Assembly: GCA_038025085.1 (NCBI GenBank) | Contig: CM076152.1 | Location: 38,195,501 to 38,259,500 of the forward strand | Source of the DNA: Tetragonia tetragonoides | Lineage: Eukaryota; Streptophyta; Magnoliopsida; Caryophyllales; Aizoaceae | Reading direction: 5' to 3' | Length of the DNA stretch: 64,000 nt | Shown here: one piece after another, positions 36,440 to 52,983 of the stretch | Layout of the letters: every line of letters starts with the position of its first letter | How positions within the stretch are numbered: position 1 is the first letter of the stretch | The notes under the pieces: generated by a model | The model's database searches: none | What the model was told of the DNA's origin: nothing | What the model saw: the letters and a program-made list of their open reading frames with translations, nothing else | Position numbers and translations under genes: made by a program

Positions 36440-37656
36440 AAGAGACAGTTCGCCAGCAAAATACTCCAAGGATGAAAAAAAATGATTGCAGTTCGTGTCA
36501 TTTCTGATGACAGCATAGTACCTAATGTAGTAGCAACTCATGAATTTTTACAACTCATGAATCAATATTGAGTAGTTAACATTGTTAATTGTTTTAGTAT
36601 ATATGATGATCATTTCCATAAGCTTGGCGGCGGTTCAATTAAGTTCATGGAGTATTGAAGCTTACAGGAAAACAACAAGAAAATAATCTTTCTGGCCTGA
36701 CATAAAGGAGTTTATCTACAATCAGAATGTCACTCAAAAAAAAAAAAAAAAAAAAATCTACATCAGAATGAATTCTTGTGCTTCAAAGATTTTTGAAGCT
36801 TATACTAAACGAAGACGATTATGAAGACAAACTTAACAAGAAGAAATTTAGTGAGATCATAAATGATTTATGTATTTTGGTTTGGAAACAAGCAAATGTG
36901 CCCATGAAGCACAAGCTTAAAATGAAATGTAATGGCTACAAGCCTACAACCGTCAGAGAACTTTCAGACATATTTTCGTTAATTATGTTTACTTCGATTT
37001 TTTTCCTTCTAATTATCTTGTGAAACCCAAGTGACATGCCAACAAAATAAAAACTCAAATACTCAATGACTAAAATCTTGCTTCCTACATGGATTTTCTA
37101 GGGTTTATTTCACATATACCCAAACTTTCCCTTTTCTTTCTTTTTATCCTCTAAAAGTGATTCACAAATTAATGTAGATAAATTTCAAAGTTGTATGGTA
37201 GTAATTAGTACGAGTATGAGCTTCAATCATAAATTTTACTCACACTCATGTGGGATGGTATTTTTAATTGGTCAATTTGACATGAAATTGTGGGTGACAA
37301 TGGTTGGGTGCAATTAGTAATGACCGTTAACAGTGGCTAACGGAAGTCTAACATCGTTTTCATTTAAAGCGCTTTGGCCGGGTAAGTCTGAACTTCGGAT
37401 TATTTGGAGCTGAAAGCAAATTTGGGATTATTCGCGCTGGACTGCCCGAACTTCAGATTATTGGCAACTAATTTTCCTTATTTTTTTTTTCGAGTGAAGA
37501 AAAAGGAAAAAGAAAAAACTTAGATAAACCCCTCATTTGAGTTATGAAGGGTTTGTCTTTTAGACCAGACAACCCTCCCTTTCGTTTCCTCTTCAATTCC
37601 ACTCCCCGCCCTTCCACATACTACCCTGCTGAGTATTTCAGAGAGAGAGAGCCAAA
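36440..37656. other. Cyclin 3' flank and CIP111 promoter region
   Basis: Cyclin 3' UTR and intergenic DNA. An 81-codon frame at 36778-37023 (starts MLQRFLKLILNED) has no recognisable domain, no gene context and AT-driven codons, so I do not call it a gene. GGCCGGGTAAGTCTGAACTTCGG and CTGCCCGAACTTCAG near 37375-37455 are short repeats of ACTTCRGATTATT. No clear TATA box was seen for CIP111. Confidence 0.5.
36714..36770 (+). mobile_element. Minimal poly(A) insertion with about 15 bp target duplication (3' of cyclin)
   Basis: ATCTACAATCAGAATG (36714-36729) and ATCTACATCAGAATG (36756-36770) flank only TCACTC plus about 20 A. The copies differ by one base in length. This is the same architecture as the insertion at 35961: a very short non-A part ending CTC, then poly(A), between direct repeats. 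Confidence 0.65.
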
Positions 37657-43867
<6,211 letters not shown>

Positions 43868-45344
43868 AGTTCTCTTCTCTTTCACTTTGTCTAGGGGTTT
43901 CGTTACTTTGAGTAGTTGTCTTTGCTTATAATCCTCTTGAACTGCCTGTGTGTTGTGGAGTGTTTTCTTTTTGGGACCTTAATTGCTTTTCATATTATTG
44001 TCTGACTTTACATATTAATTTGTATATGAGTTCTGTATGATTCTCGGCAATGTTGGCACAATGTCCTGTAATCTATTATGGGTTAAGCAGGTTGCAAATT
44101 AGTGTAGTTGCTAAAGGGTACTGTATTCTAAATTTCTTACCTTTACGAAATGGATGATAATAAGGTTTCCCTTTTGGCTTAGTTAAAGATGTTAGGATTT
44201 AGGAAGTGGTAAAGAAAATGAATAATTTCTGAGGAACATGTATTCGAGATTATATTTGATTCTCAAACTAGACTTAGATTTATTTCTTGTGAATTTACCA
44301 ACTCTATTAGGTAGGCTGCACGTTGGGCTGCCTCAGCTTGCCTCCCTTTTGAAACTGGCTGGTAAATCAGCAATCCTTGACATCAAGAACTTGTGCACAT
44401 TGTTCCTATCAAAACTGATTGTGGCATCAAAATTTATGGTCAATGAATTTAGCTATTCCTTATGTATACGTATGTGACAATGTAAAAACCAAATTTTGAC
44501 CCCTTGTAACTTGTAAGGGCAATGTGTTTCGAGACCATTTTTGTAGTGTCATAAATGCTTTTGGAAATAGGGAATTTAGAATTGTTGTTAGAACTTCAGC
44601 CTGTGTTTCTTTGGTTGACTTACTCCTTCATAGTTTTCTCCTGCTTTGTTTCAGATGTTACAATTAATTAGTAGTAATGGCATATAAATTTCTTTCCCAA
44701 TTGGTTATTTTTTCTATCCAACTAATAATTATGTTTTATATGCGGCAGGAACCCAACAAAGTGGATTCCGCAGCTTGCTCTTTGGTTCCCAGCTACCTTG
44801 CGATAGATGACTCAAACATGCATGTACAACTTGGATCGGAATCGTGTAGTTCTTGCTATTTTAACCTCGGCCATATATGTATATACGTTTATGCAGACAC
44901 ATAAACATGCATAGATTGAGTCGATGTACAAGTTGAGAGTCACGACCAGGTGTAGAAATGTTGTATAGTACAATATTGTGTTTGGATATTCATGGTATAA
45001 AAGCTACCACTTTATTATTCCATGTCTTTGCACACTCTCACTCACGATACGGCATTGAAACCGAGAAACGATCAAACGACACCTATTATGCTTTTCCCCT
45101 TTTGAATGGGGTTTTCCTGTGTTGGTGTCCGTATCTGTATCCAACAAGATACATAAATAAATAACATAATATAACATAATTGATACAAAACTTTCTCTTC
45201 AAAATCTACTTTGTATTTCTTTATCATAATGAAATACCGCACAGGGCTCACAAAATATCTAGTATCAAAATCGAAACGTTATCAACTAAACTACCTTCTA
45301 TGATGTATATCTCTAATTAGCTCATTCCTCATTAATAAAAACTC
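43868..45344. other. CIP111 3' flank and convergent intergenic region
   Basis: CIP111 (plus) and the AP2/B3 gene (minus) converge here. GCGGCAG|GAACCC at about 44749 is an acceptor-like site that could pair with the GGTAAAG at the CIP111 stop. The spliced frame would add about 16 residues (NPTKWIPQLALWFPATLR) before a TAG. Otherwise nothing was recognised. Confidence 0.35.
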
Positions 45345-46382
45345 TCAACTGTTAATCTGTACGCCAAAGAGTTTAAACCCTTTTTCTTTCTTAGTAGTAT
45401 TGGATGCATTTGATCCACTACATACCACAATATCAATCATACCAAATTTACTCACATCTTTGACATTCTTGTCCCTAAACTCACACATATAGAAAACCAC
45501 AGTGTCCTTTTCCTTCAAGAACTTGTCCTTGACAAACTTGTTCCATCCCCTTGTAAACACATAACTCTGGCTACTCTTCCAATAACAATACCTGAAATTC
45601 CAACCTTTCATTAATCTATCATAGAATGTTAGCTCTATATCTCCTCTTATTCCTTCTCCCCCTTCACCATTATCAATAGTAGGGAAGTATTTCAAGGCAT
45701 ATTTCTTAGGGATCACAAGCCTATTAAGCTTTCCCACATCACTTGGTGTCAATTCCTTCCTAAATAACTCTTCATAAAAGTAGCCCTCTTTTATGCTTTG
45801 GCTACTATTATGTGCACTTATTTGACCATTGTGAGAGATTGAAGATAAAAATTCACCAAACTTGGTTTTGTAAGAACCATCTTTGATCATGTTCAACACT
45901 TGATCAGTTGTGTATTGAGCTTGGAAGGTAGGCTCATGCTCGGTGAAGCTGGTCACAGGGAAGTTTCTGTGGGGGTCATTCCCATTGGCTGGCCGGAGCT
46001 TGATGGCCGCGCTATCATAGGCAGTTGCAGCATCCATCTCCGTCTTGAAAGTTCCTAGCCATATCCTATGGTGATTTGCATAGATTTGAGCACCCCAATG
46101 ACCGTTTTGTTGAGGAACTACACCTTTATACCTCGATGAGGAATTTCCATGTTGCCTTTGGGGCTTTCTAGTAGAGGTTATTGTGATGCTTTGTGTTTGA
46201 GGGGGAGAATTGGAACTTGATGAATCAGAGGCTTCTCCTGATTTTGTCATGATGCTTGACACTATTTGATCTTCTTCCATTATACCTTTGCCTTTTGTAT
46301 CCAAAGGTACTTGTACTTGTACTGCTTCTTCATCCATTGTACCTTTGTTTTTGCTAATCAAAGGTTGTATCTTTTCTTTCAT
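45345..46382 (-). CDS. AP2/ERF and B3 domain transcription factor (RAV family, At1g50680/At1g51120-like)
   Basis: A nuclear DNA-binding protein with one AP2 and one B3 domain; RAV proteins bind bipartite sites through both. It has a single coding exon of 345 aa from the ATG at 46382. AP2 domain at about residues 84-142 ([39 protein letters not shown]). B3 at about 205-315 ([40 protein letters not shown]). A C-terminal KLFGV (about 337-341) matches the R/KLFGV repression motif. [11 protein letters not shown] with NDPHRNFP, and [16 protein letters not shown] between the domains, point to the divergent RAV subgroup rather than RAV1/TEM. The start is uncertain: an acceptor-like TTTTCAG|GTAC just ahead of 46382 suggests a leader intron. 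Other ATGs are at 46337 (330 aa) and 46460 (371 aa). Confidence 0.9.
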   Translation of the reverse strand: MKEKIQPLISKNKGTMDEEAVQVQVPLDTKGKGIMEEDQIVSSIMTKSGEASDSSSSNSPPQTQSITITSTRKPQRQHGNSSSRYKGVVPQQNGHWGAQIYANHHRIWLGTFKTEMDAATAYDSAAIKLRPANGNDPHRNFPVTSFTEHEPTFQAQYTTDQVLNMIKDGSYKTKFGEFLSSISHNGQISAHNSSQSIKEGYFYEELFRKELTPSDVGKLNRLVIPKKYALKYFPTIDNGEGGEGIRGDIELTFYDRLMKGWNFRYCYWKSSQSYVFTRGWNKFVKDKFLKEKDTVVFYMCEFRDKNVKDVSKFGMIDIVVCSGSNASNTTKKEKGFKLFGVQINS

Positions 46383-46489
46383 GTACCTGAAAATTTTGTT
46401 AATGTCATGATAAACAATACTGTAGCTGTTATTGTAAACCCAACATTTGGAGAAAAACATTGTAGAAAAAGAAAAAAAAGCAAGTGATT

Positions 46490-47880
46490 TTGAGTAGGGG
46501 AAGAATGGAAGAGGTCGCCTATCACGAATCCGCTCTATAGAAATTTTAGTGGAACAAAAACAGAGTATATGCTAACTTTAATTATGAACTTGTTGTGCAC
46601 ACCTTAAGACGAGAATAAAATCCGAGTTCGGATCTGATTAACCTTGCTCTGCTCTAGTTCTAGTCTGCTTCGAACTTGTGACCACCCTATTAATGGTGGA
46701 TTTAATCTGACATAGTTCAAGCTACTGTCATCCTTTTAAGGCGATGCCAAGAGGAAATAAAAGACCATTGTTTTTCTTCATGTCGTTGAATGAAAACAAC
46801 GAAAAGATTAAAAGACCTGAACCAGGTATAGTTGGTTTGATGATATATATACACTTTATTATGCGATTTAAGGTAACAGAATTTTAAACGACGATCAAAT
46901 AATATTATTGTTACAATACTAGTAGTAGAAGTGAATAAGGAAACTATATTGTTTTTAGAAGTTATTTTATTCTAAAAGATATCACTAGCTGTTTTTTCCA
47001 ATATTTTTATCAGTAGATGTTATCTTTACCTTAACAAAGACGTATAACCACGGTATATTGTTGTCAACCATGCAAAAAATGGAAAGAAAAAAAAAAAAAA
47101 AAACTTGTCAATTTTGTTTATGTCAAGTTATAGGAGACCCATAAAATCTCCATTTGAGATGTCAATCTCTGAGTTGAGATTAATTCCATTGTTGAAGCTT
47201 GCAATTTTTAGAAGAATCAAATATTTTGTTCAGGTCATATTACATATGTTCAAATTACTTTTAGATGAAAAAATATTTCTTTCCTTTAAAAATATTTCAT
47301 TTGTGAATCAAATATTTTGTTCACGTTTATTTCTTAAGGTCTTAACAATCAAATATGATTTTGTTTCCAACTTGACTCTTTGTTTGCCACGGTTATTAGT
47401 TGTCTATTTCATTTGCAAATCTGAAGGTTATATTTTGGCTTCAATTGTTGGGGTGAAGCTACACCTGGCATTGCCAGGAAATGTGTCGGGTTCGGGTCAT
47501 TATCAGGTTGGGGAGTTTTGGGTTTTCATTATGCCGGGATAGACGGATAGGGTCACGTATCAAGTCTGGGCATACTTTATCTAGAGTTGATAAAAAAATG
47601 GGTTTGGGCCGGACACGGTTCGGACCTAATATATATTTTAAACCATAGACAGAGCCCGTAAGTGGAGTCAGTAAGTAAGGTTAGGCTCATAAATTTGGTT
47701 CCTATAAATTTATACAAACAACTTATCTATACTTATACAATTTTTAAATCGGGTGAATAGATGTTATGGATTGACCCGTTTATAATTAGCTCTAATTTCA
47801 TCTCACAAACTTCGAATGTCGGGTTCCATTGAACTTCTCCAAAACAGAGATAGAATAAGATAGAGTATCAATATATGTTC
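46490..47880. other. Intergenic DNA between the AP2/B3 and RPS10 genes
   Basis: Divergent upstream regions. An A-run lies at 47082-47103. GTCGGGTTCGGGTCATTATC and GGGTTTGGGCCGGACACGGTTCGG (47486-47625) are GGTTCGG-rich strings that look like a decayed dispersed repeat; no ends were found. A 145-codon frame at 47105-47542 has no recognisable domain and is not called. Confidence 0.4.
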
Positions 47881-47886
47881 TCCAAC

Positions 47887-47963
47887 AGCCCATTACCCCA
47901 TAAGGTTTTGTTTGTTAGGCCCAAGCCCGTTTAAGCTCAAGGAGCTTTCACTTCAACCCTAAA
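47887..47963 (+). promoter_or_regulatory. RPS10: Site II and telo-box promoter motifs of RPS10
   Basis: AGCCCA (47887-47892) and GGCCCA (47918-47923) are reverse-strand Site II elements (TGGGCT, TGGGCC). AACCCTAAA (47955-47963) is a telo-box core. Site II motifs with a nearby telo-box are known from plant promoters of ribosomal protein and other housekeeping genes, including nuclear genes for mitochondrial proteins. They lie immediately ahead of a CT-rich leader. Confidence 0.6.
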
Positions 47964-47964
47964 C

Positions 47965-48149
47965 ACACACACTCTCTCTCTTGTCTCTCTCATATTTCAT
48001 TTGTCTCTCTTAATCTGAAGCAACAGAACAAATTGCAAATCACCGCCATAAGAGCTTGAAAAACGTTTCTCTTTCTCATTTTCTCTTCTCAAGTGGTTAA
48101 AGGGTCAAGAAGAATCACTCTCCAACTCCCAAGTGGAGCACCTTTGGAG
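47965..48149 (+). other. RPS10: Probable 5' leader exon of RPS10
   Basis: A CT-rich stretch without any ATG ends at a donor, TGGAG|GTAATT (intron from 48150). An acceptor, AAAAACAG, ends at 50102, eight bases before the RPS10 start codon. The implied leader intron is about 1.95 kb. The 5' limit is a guess. The intron between shows no coding feature; 49.0-49.14 kb is rich in GGTGGTG/GTGGTGG. Confidence 0.5.
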
Positions 48150-50110
48150 GTAATTTATTGTACTTTATTCTATTTTCTTACACTTGAATTTGTTAGCTGA
48201 ATTTGCTATGTATTAGCTTCACTATATTCAGTTTTGGTTTTTATTTGAGTAGTAAATTGTTGGTTGATTTGGTAGTATCATGAATTGTGTCATGGTTTTG
48301 TACAGCTTGGGATTAAATTCGATTAGGGGTTTTCAGAATGTGTTATGTAATGATAGTCGTATAGCTATCGAATTCGAGGGTCAAAACAATCAGTTCATGT
48401 ACACATTTAGAATTTAGGGCTGATTGTGCAGAACTAGTTTGTATTGCTATGAACGGAATTAGTTTGTTCACAAGATGGTCAGTTAGAGATGTGTTTGCTT
48501 GTTGCTCTTGGGGGTTCTTAATGATGATTTACCATACCCCGAAAATTTAGAATTTGGGTGCAAGTTTGAGAAATGGGTGCAATTAGAGAAGAGAAACAAA
48601 GTAATTATACTAAAAGAAACTGAAAAATTAGAATTATAATGGGAAAAAAACTGAAAGATATGGTTTGCAAGCAACCCCATAGTGGTAACTCTAGGTCCGC
48701 ACCTGCATAGGCGCAATTCAGCTGGTTGGGAAGAGTAGAGGGTGATGGTAGTGGTAAAGGGTTTAGCTGCTTTAGTTCAAATATACTACAAATTGGGATA
48801 TCAAAGGTGGGCTCAGGAGATTATTTTAAGTTTAGGGTGTGATAGTGATGCATATGGGTTCCATGTTGCAATCTCATATGGTGATTCTGGGATCTGCTGA
48901 TTTGTTTCACGCTAGTTAAAACGCAATGGAACCGATCAGGAGGGGGTAAGATAATTGACTCCTTTCCTTGTCTAAGTGGTTCTCCACCATTGATTGCCCC
49001 TCTACTCCACCGTCATAATCGTCACTGCCACCATCACCATAGCAGTGACAGGGGTGGGGAAGCGGTTATGGGATGGTGCTGGACAGTCTTGGTGCTACGA
49101 GTGTGGTGGTGATTGTGGTAGTGGTGGGGGTGGTCATGTTTACACTCAGTAATGGATTATGAAACCCAAGCGGTGAGCAGGGTAAGAATTGGGGATGCTA
49201 TTAAGCTGAAGTAATGGACTGATGGTAATGGATTTATGAGTTGAAACAAACACACTAGAGCTCATTCGGTTCGAAAAAATGGTGGATTAGAAACTGATTC
49301 AGAGTGTTCACTCTGTTACGAACGTTTGGTTGGACAATATGCACAATCTGCTGCTCAGTGTTAATATTAAGCCCATTTTGAAACCCTTGTACCCAATGAG
49401 GTTTTGGTTCGGTCCAAATAATGCCTGCATCCTTTGCTCATGTTCTCCTCTTTGTCTCTTCCTTCGGACTTGATTGTACCCTTTGAGATTCCATTCCCAC
49501 AATTTGTGATCCGCAAAATTGTGGTCTTTCTCCTCTCTCCTTTCGTTGTAGTTTGCAAATCTAAAGGTATAGCTATTTCATTTTTCTTCTTTCCAAATCA
49601 TGCAAGCTGACAGAAAAATAGGAGTTCAATCTTATTTAGTGTTTGAACCTTTGTTTTCTGCATAGAAATAGGAGCAATTGAAAATTTAAATTGCTGAGAA
49701 ATTTAATGTCTGAATACTGAATAGTACACATTGAGGGTCTTTCTGTACACCTTGTGTAAAACTTATGCCAACTAAACAGTAAGTGGAAATAGAGATCAGT
49801 GACTCTGTTTCATGATTGCACCAAACATCTAATTGCTAACTCTTGTCATTACACTTTCCTTCCTCATATCATTCCATTTCCTTTCCGTCCCAACACCTTG
49901 AACCAAACGCCATCTAATGGAGAATGATCAAGGGGTTTGGGACTTGCTTTAATGCATGATAAATCGGTTTATGCCGCATTCTTTTGTACAATTTGTCGCT
50001 GTGGTTAATATAGCTATGTCTTGAGGGTTACAATAGTTTTTCGTTGCATTATTCATCCAGAAACACATGCTTAAATTTTTGTTGTATAATTTACAAAAAC
50101 AGGTACAGTC

Positions 50111-50443
50111 ATGAGTACCAAGATCCGCATAATCATTAGCTCTTTTGGTCATCCATTGCTGGAGAGCCTTCCTCCTCATACACGGAAGGTTGCCTTGCCA
50201 GAAACACGAGTCTTGTATACTGTGTTACGATCACCTCACATCGACAAAAAGTCAAGAGAACAATTTGAAATGAGGATCCAGAAACACATCTTGGACATAA
50301 AAGCGGAAAGACATGAATTGCATCATAAGTTGTTTTGGTTAAAACGCCATCGTATATTTGGAGCTCAATATGAAGTTCAAGTTAACTGTAAGACCCGTTT
50401 GGATCCAAAACTGCTGCCTCTCCCCCAAAATCAGCCTCAGTAA
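50111..50443 (+). CDS. RPS10: Mitochondrial ribosomal protein S10, nuclear-encoded
   Basis: Small-subunit protein uS10 of the mitochondrial ribosome. The 110-residue product is collinear with the S10 encoded in many plant mitochondrial genomes: MSTKIRIIISSFGHPLLE, LPPHTRKVALPETRVLYTVL, RSPHIDKKSREQFEMRI, FWLKRHRIFGAQYEV, CKTRLD. The start codon begins the conserved domain directly, so there is no added cleavable presequence; import must rely on the N-terminus itself. The coding part has no intron, whereas mitochondrial rps10 often has a group II intron. This fits transfer through an RNA or later intron loss. Plant-like leader intron and promoter motifs (47887-48149) argue for a working nuclear gene rather than a dead organelle insert. 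Organelle-to-nucleus transfer of rps10 is known in many flowering plants. Confidence 0.9.
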   Translation: MSTKIRIIISSFGHPLLESLPPHTRKVALPETRVLYTVLRSPHIDKKSREQFEMRIQKHILDIKAERHELHHKLFWLKRHRIFGAQYEVQVNCKTRLDPKLLPLPQNQPQ

Positions 50444-50459
50444 GTGACTAATAATAATT

Positions 50460-52290
50460 GGTCTGAAGATAAATTCCCGAGTTTGTTGCTGCAGTTTACC
50501 ATCTAGCTGATATGCTGGAAGCAACGTCTGCTTAAGCACCCAAATATCAAGGGCCATCAACTGTTTACGTCGTTTCATTTCTGTTGGTTTATTTGACAGT
50601 TGTGGATACTTGGTCCAATTTGTATCTTTTGGTTCCTTTTTGGGATCTAGTGGATGTATGAAGGGGTTCCATCAAAGGATGTTTTTGCAGGATTCTTTGT
50701 CTAGGCATTGTAAGCAATGCTGTAGTGACTTTAGAATGGTACATTAGCATAAAACTATGTTTAGGAATTCTGATGAGCTCAGAAAAATTATTTACTACCA
50801 TGTTCTATTTTTTTTGGATAAATAAAATTTCACTACATATTTAAACGGAGTACATAGTGAAAAGCCAATTCTATGTGCATTGCAATAATCTAGCATGTTG
50901 CCCCCAGTTCGCCAACCTACCTTAAGTGGATTGGTTTTCTCTTGGCTGAACGTTATTCTGTGAAGTATGAATCTTTCATTGGTTTATGGCAGAGGCCCAT
51001 TGCAAAAAACATGCCTGCACTTGGTTATAAGTCTGGTTAATATTGATCATGATAGATTGCTCAAAGATGTACAACGTGGATTGAGTTCTTGCCATGCCAT
51101 TTTACCCTCGGACATGTACGTATATGCATATAGACACAAACGGAAAGATATCATACTACAGTTATAGATTGAGACTTTGAGAGGATGTACAAGACTACAA
51201 GTTGATAGTCACAGCAGATTGCTGTGAATGGTTATATAACCAACCATTTTTTCAGAAGTGGTCAGCTTCTCGTAATAGCATACTAGGAGTAATATGTTTG
51301 AATATCGCACCTTTCCCCGGCAATATGGCTCTTTTATCCCACTTTTTGTGATATCTTTTGTCCCACTTTCTTATACATTTAACAAAGTCAAAGACAATTA
51401 TAATGTGATTGGAATAGGAGTGGTAAACAGAATGGATCGAAAAATCCGTATCGCCTAAGGCCCTACCCCTCTATGGTTACTACATGACATGAGTGAACCA
51501 ACGGATTGTGAACACAAAATTGAGAATAAGTTTAGTTGTGTCTGTTTTGGTGGGGACTATTCTTGATTTTTGTCTATTTGGGCATATTTTGCTGCCCTCT
51601 TTTACATAGTAGCTCTTCTATTGATTGGTATATGTGTGTTGGAAAATGTTTGTGTTTTTTGGCTTGGGCAAAGATTGTACAGTTTGTCACTAATCTACAG
51701 CTGGGATTGTGAACGGTGGGGTTCACTATATTGCCCATTTGCCAATATTCACATTTTGGAATTGGTCAATTTTTTTGCACGAGGATATGATCAATGTGAT
51801 CTCATAATTCAGTTTTGTAAGTGTTGGAATTGTCCAAAATGACAAATTTGAAGTTTGGTATATGGGCAACAATTTAAAGCAATGATGCTGTCTTGTTCTT
51901 TTGGAGATGTCTTTTTCTGCTTCAATTTGTGCTTAAACTACTATTCTAGGGAAAGTGACATTCTAAATCAAAGCATTTTCCTTTTCTCCAAGTGGTACTT
52001 CCGGCAAAATCTGAGGTAGACTGTGTTAGGTCTTTTGTTTTAGTATCATTGGCAGTTTATGATATACATGTGCTTTTTTTGTTCTTTAAATTACTCTTAA
52101 GAGTAAGTCATTCTATTACATAATGTTAGCATAAATTAATTATTTTGACTAATTACCCTTTGATTAAATAACAATGAAAAATTAATATTTCAAAATTATT
52201 GAGGACTAAGGGTAAATTTGGTAAAATAATATGAAGTACTTCATCGAACTTCAGATAGGAATTCGAATATTAAACAAACAAATAAAGCTC
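50460..52290. other. RPS10 3' flank and intergenic DNA
   Basis: No gene was recognised. TTTTTTTTGGATAAATAAAATTTC near 50811-50834 resembles the LINE 3' end motif (T-run, GGATAA, AAATTT) and may be a bare LINE tail. A 90-codon frame at 51570-51842 has no recognisable domain. Confidence 0.35.
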
Positions 52291-52301
52291 ACTCAAACAG
52301 C

Positions 52302-52975
52302 TAGGGGTGAGCAGAAATTCCGGGTACCCAGTACTGGAACTGGAATTGGTTAGGAACTGGTGGTTCCGGAACTGGAACCGGTCTAACCAATTCCAATTCC
52401 CAAAAATAGGAACTGGTACCAACCAATTCCAATTCCAATTCCTGACTTTTGGGAATCGGAACCGGTTAGGTACCCAGTATAAAAAAATTAAATGACTTTT
52501 TTCCTTTTTTAGAAATAAAGAATGGTGATTTTCTAGTAAGGTTAGTAATTTAAAATTTTTCATCTGTAATTTTAATGTTTTTAATGATTGTATTTGTAAT
52601 ATTAATAATTAAATGATTGTATACGTTATTTTAATTTTAATTTACAATGTTGAGTATTTTGATTGTAGTATTTGATTTTATGTTTGCGGTATTTTTGAAA
52701 ACTAATATTTATTAGTGTAATTTTTTATTGGTGTTTTCATTATTAAAATATTCATTTATTTGATTTAAAAAATAAGAAAAATTGGATTTAATGCGGACTT
52801 GGGTACCCAGGAACCGATGGATATCCAGTGGATCCAATTTCAATTCCTAAGATTTAGAAACTGGTACAACCAAGTCCAATTCCAATTCCTACAAATTAGG
52901 AACCGGTGGATCCAATTCCAATTCCAATTCCAGGTAGTACAATACCTGGTAGGTACCTGGTTACGCTCACCCCTA
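52302..52975. mobile_element. hAT-like non-autonomous element with perfect 8 bp target duplication
   Basis: The ends are TAGGGGTGAGC at the left and its exact complement GCTCACCCCTA at the right. The 8 bp flanks are identical: CAAACAGC at 52294-52301 and 52976-52983. Both terms fit hAT-superfamily transposition. Inside, each end carries an array of diverged GGAACTGG/CCAATTCC strings (52320-52470 and 52800-52960) around an AT-rich core. No transposase is encoded. Confidence 0.88.
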
Positions 52976-52983
52976 CAAACAGC

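Noticed and set aside
36778..37023. 81-codon frame after the cyclin gene
   Set aside because: No recognisable domain, very AT-rich, and next to a poly(A) insertion scar. Kept only as a remark.
47105..47542. 145-codon plus-strand frame upstream of RPS10
   Set aside because: Hydrophobic low-information sequence with no domain; GGGTTCGGGTC strings at its end suggest decayed repeat DNA.
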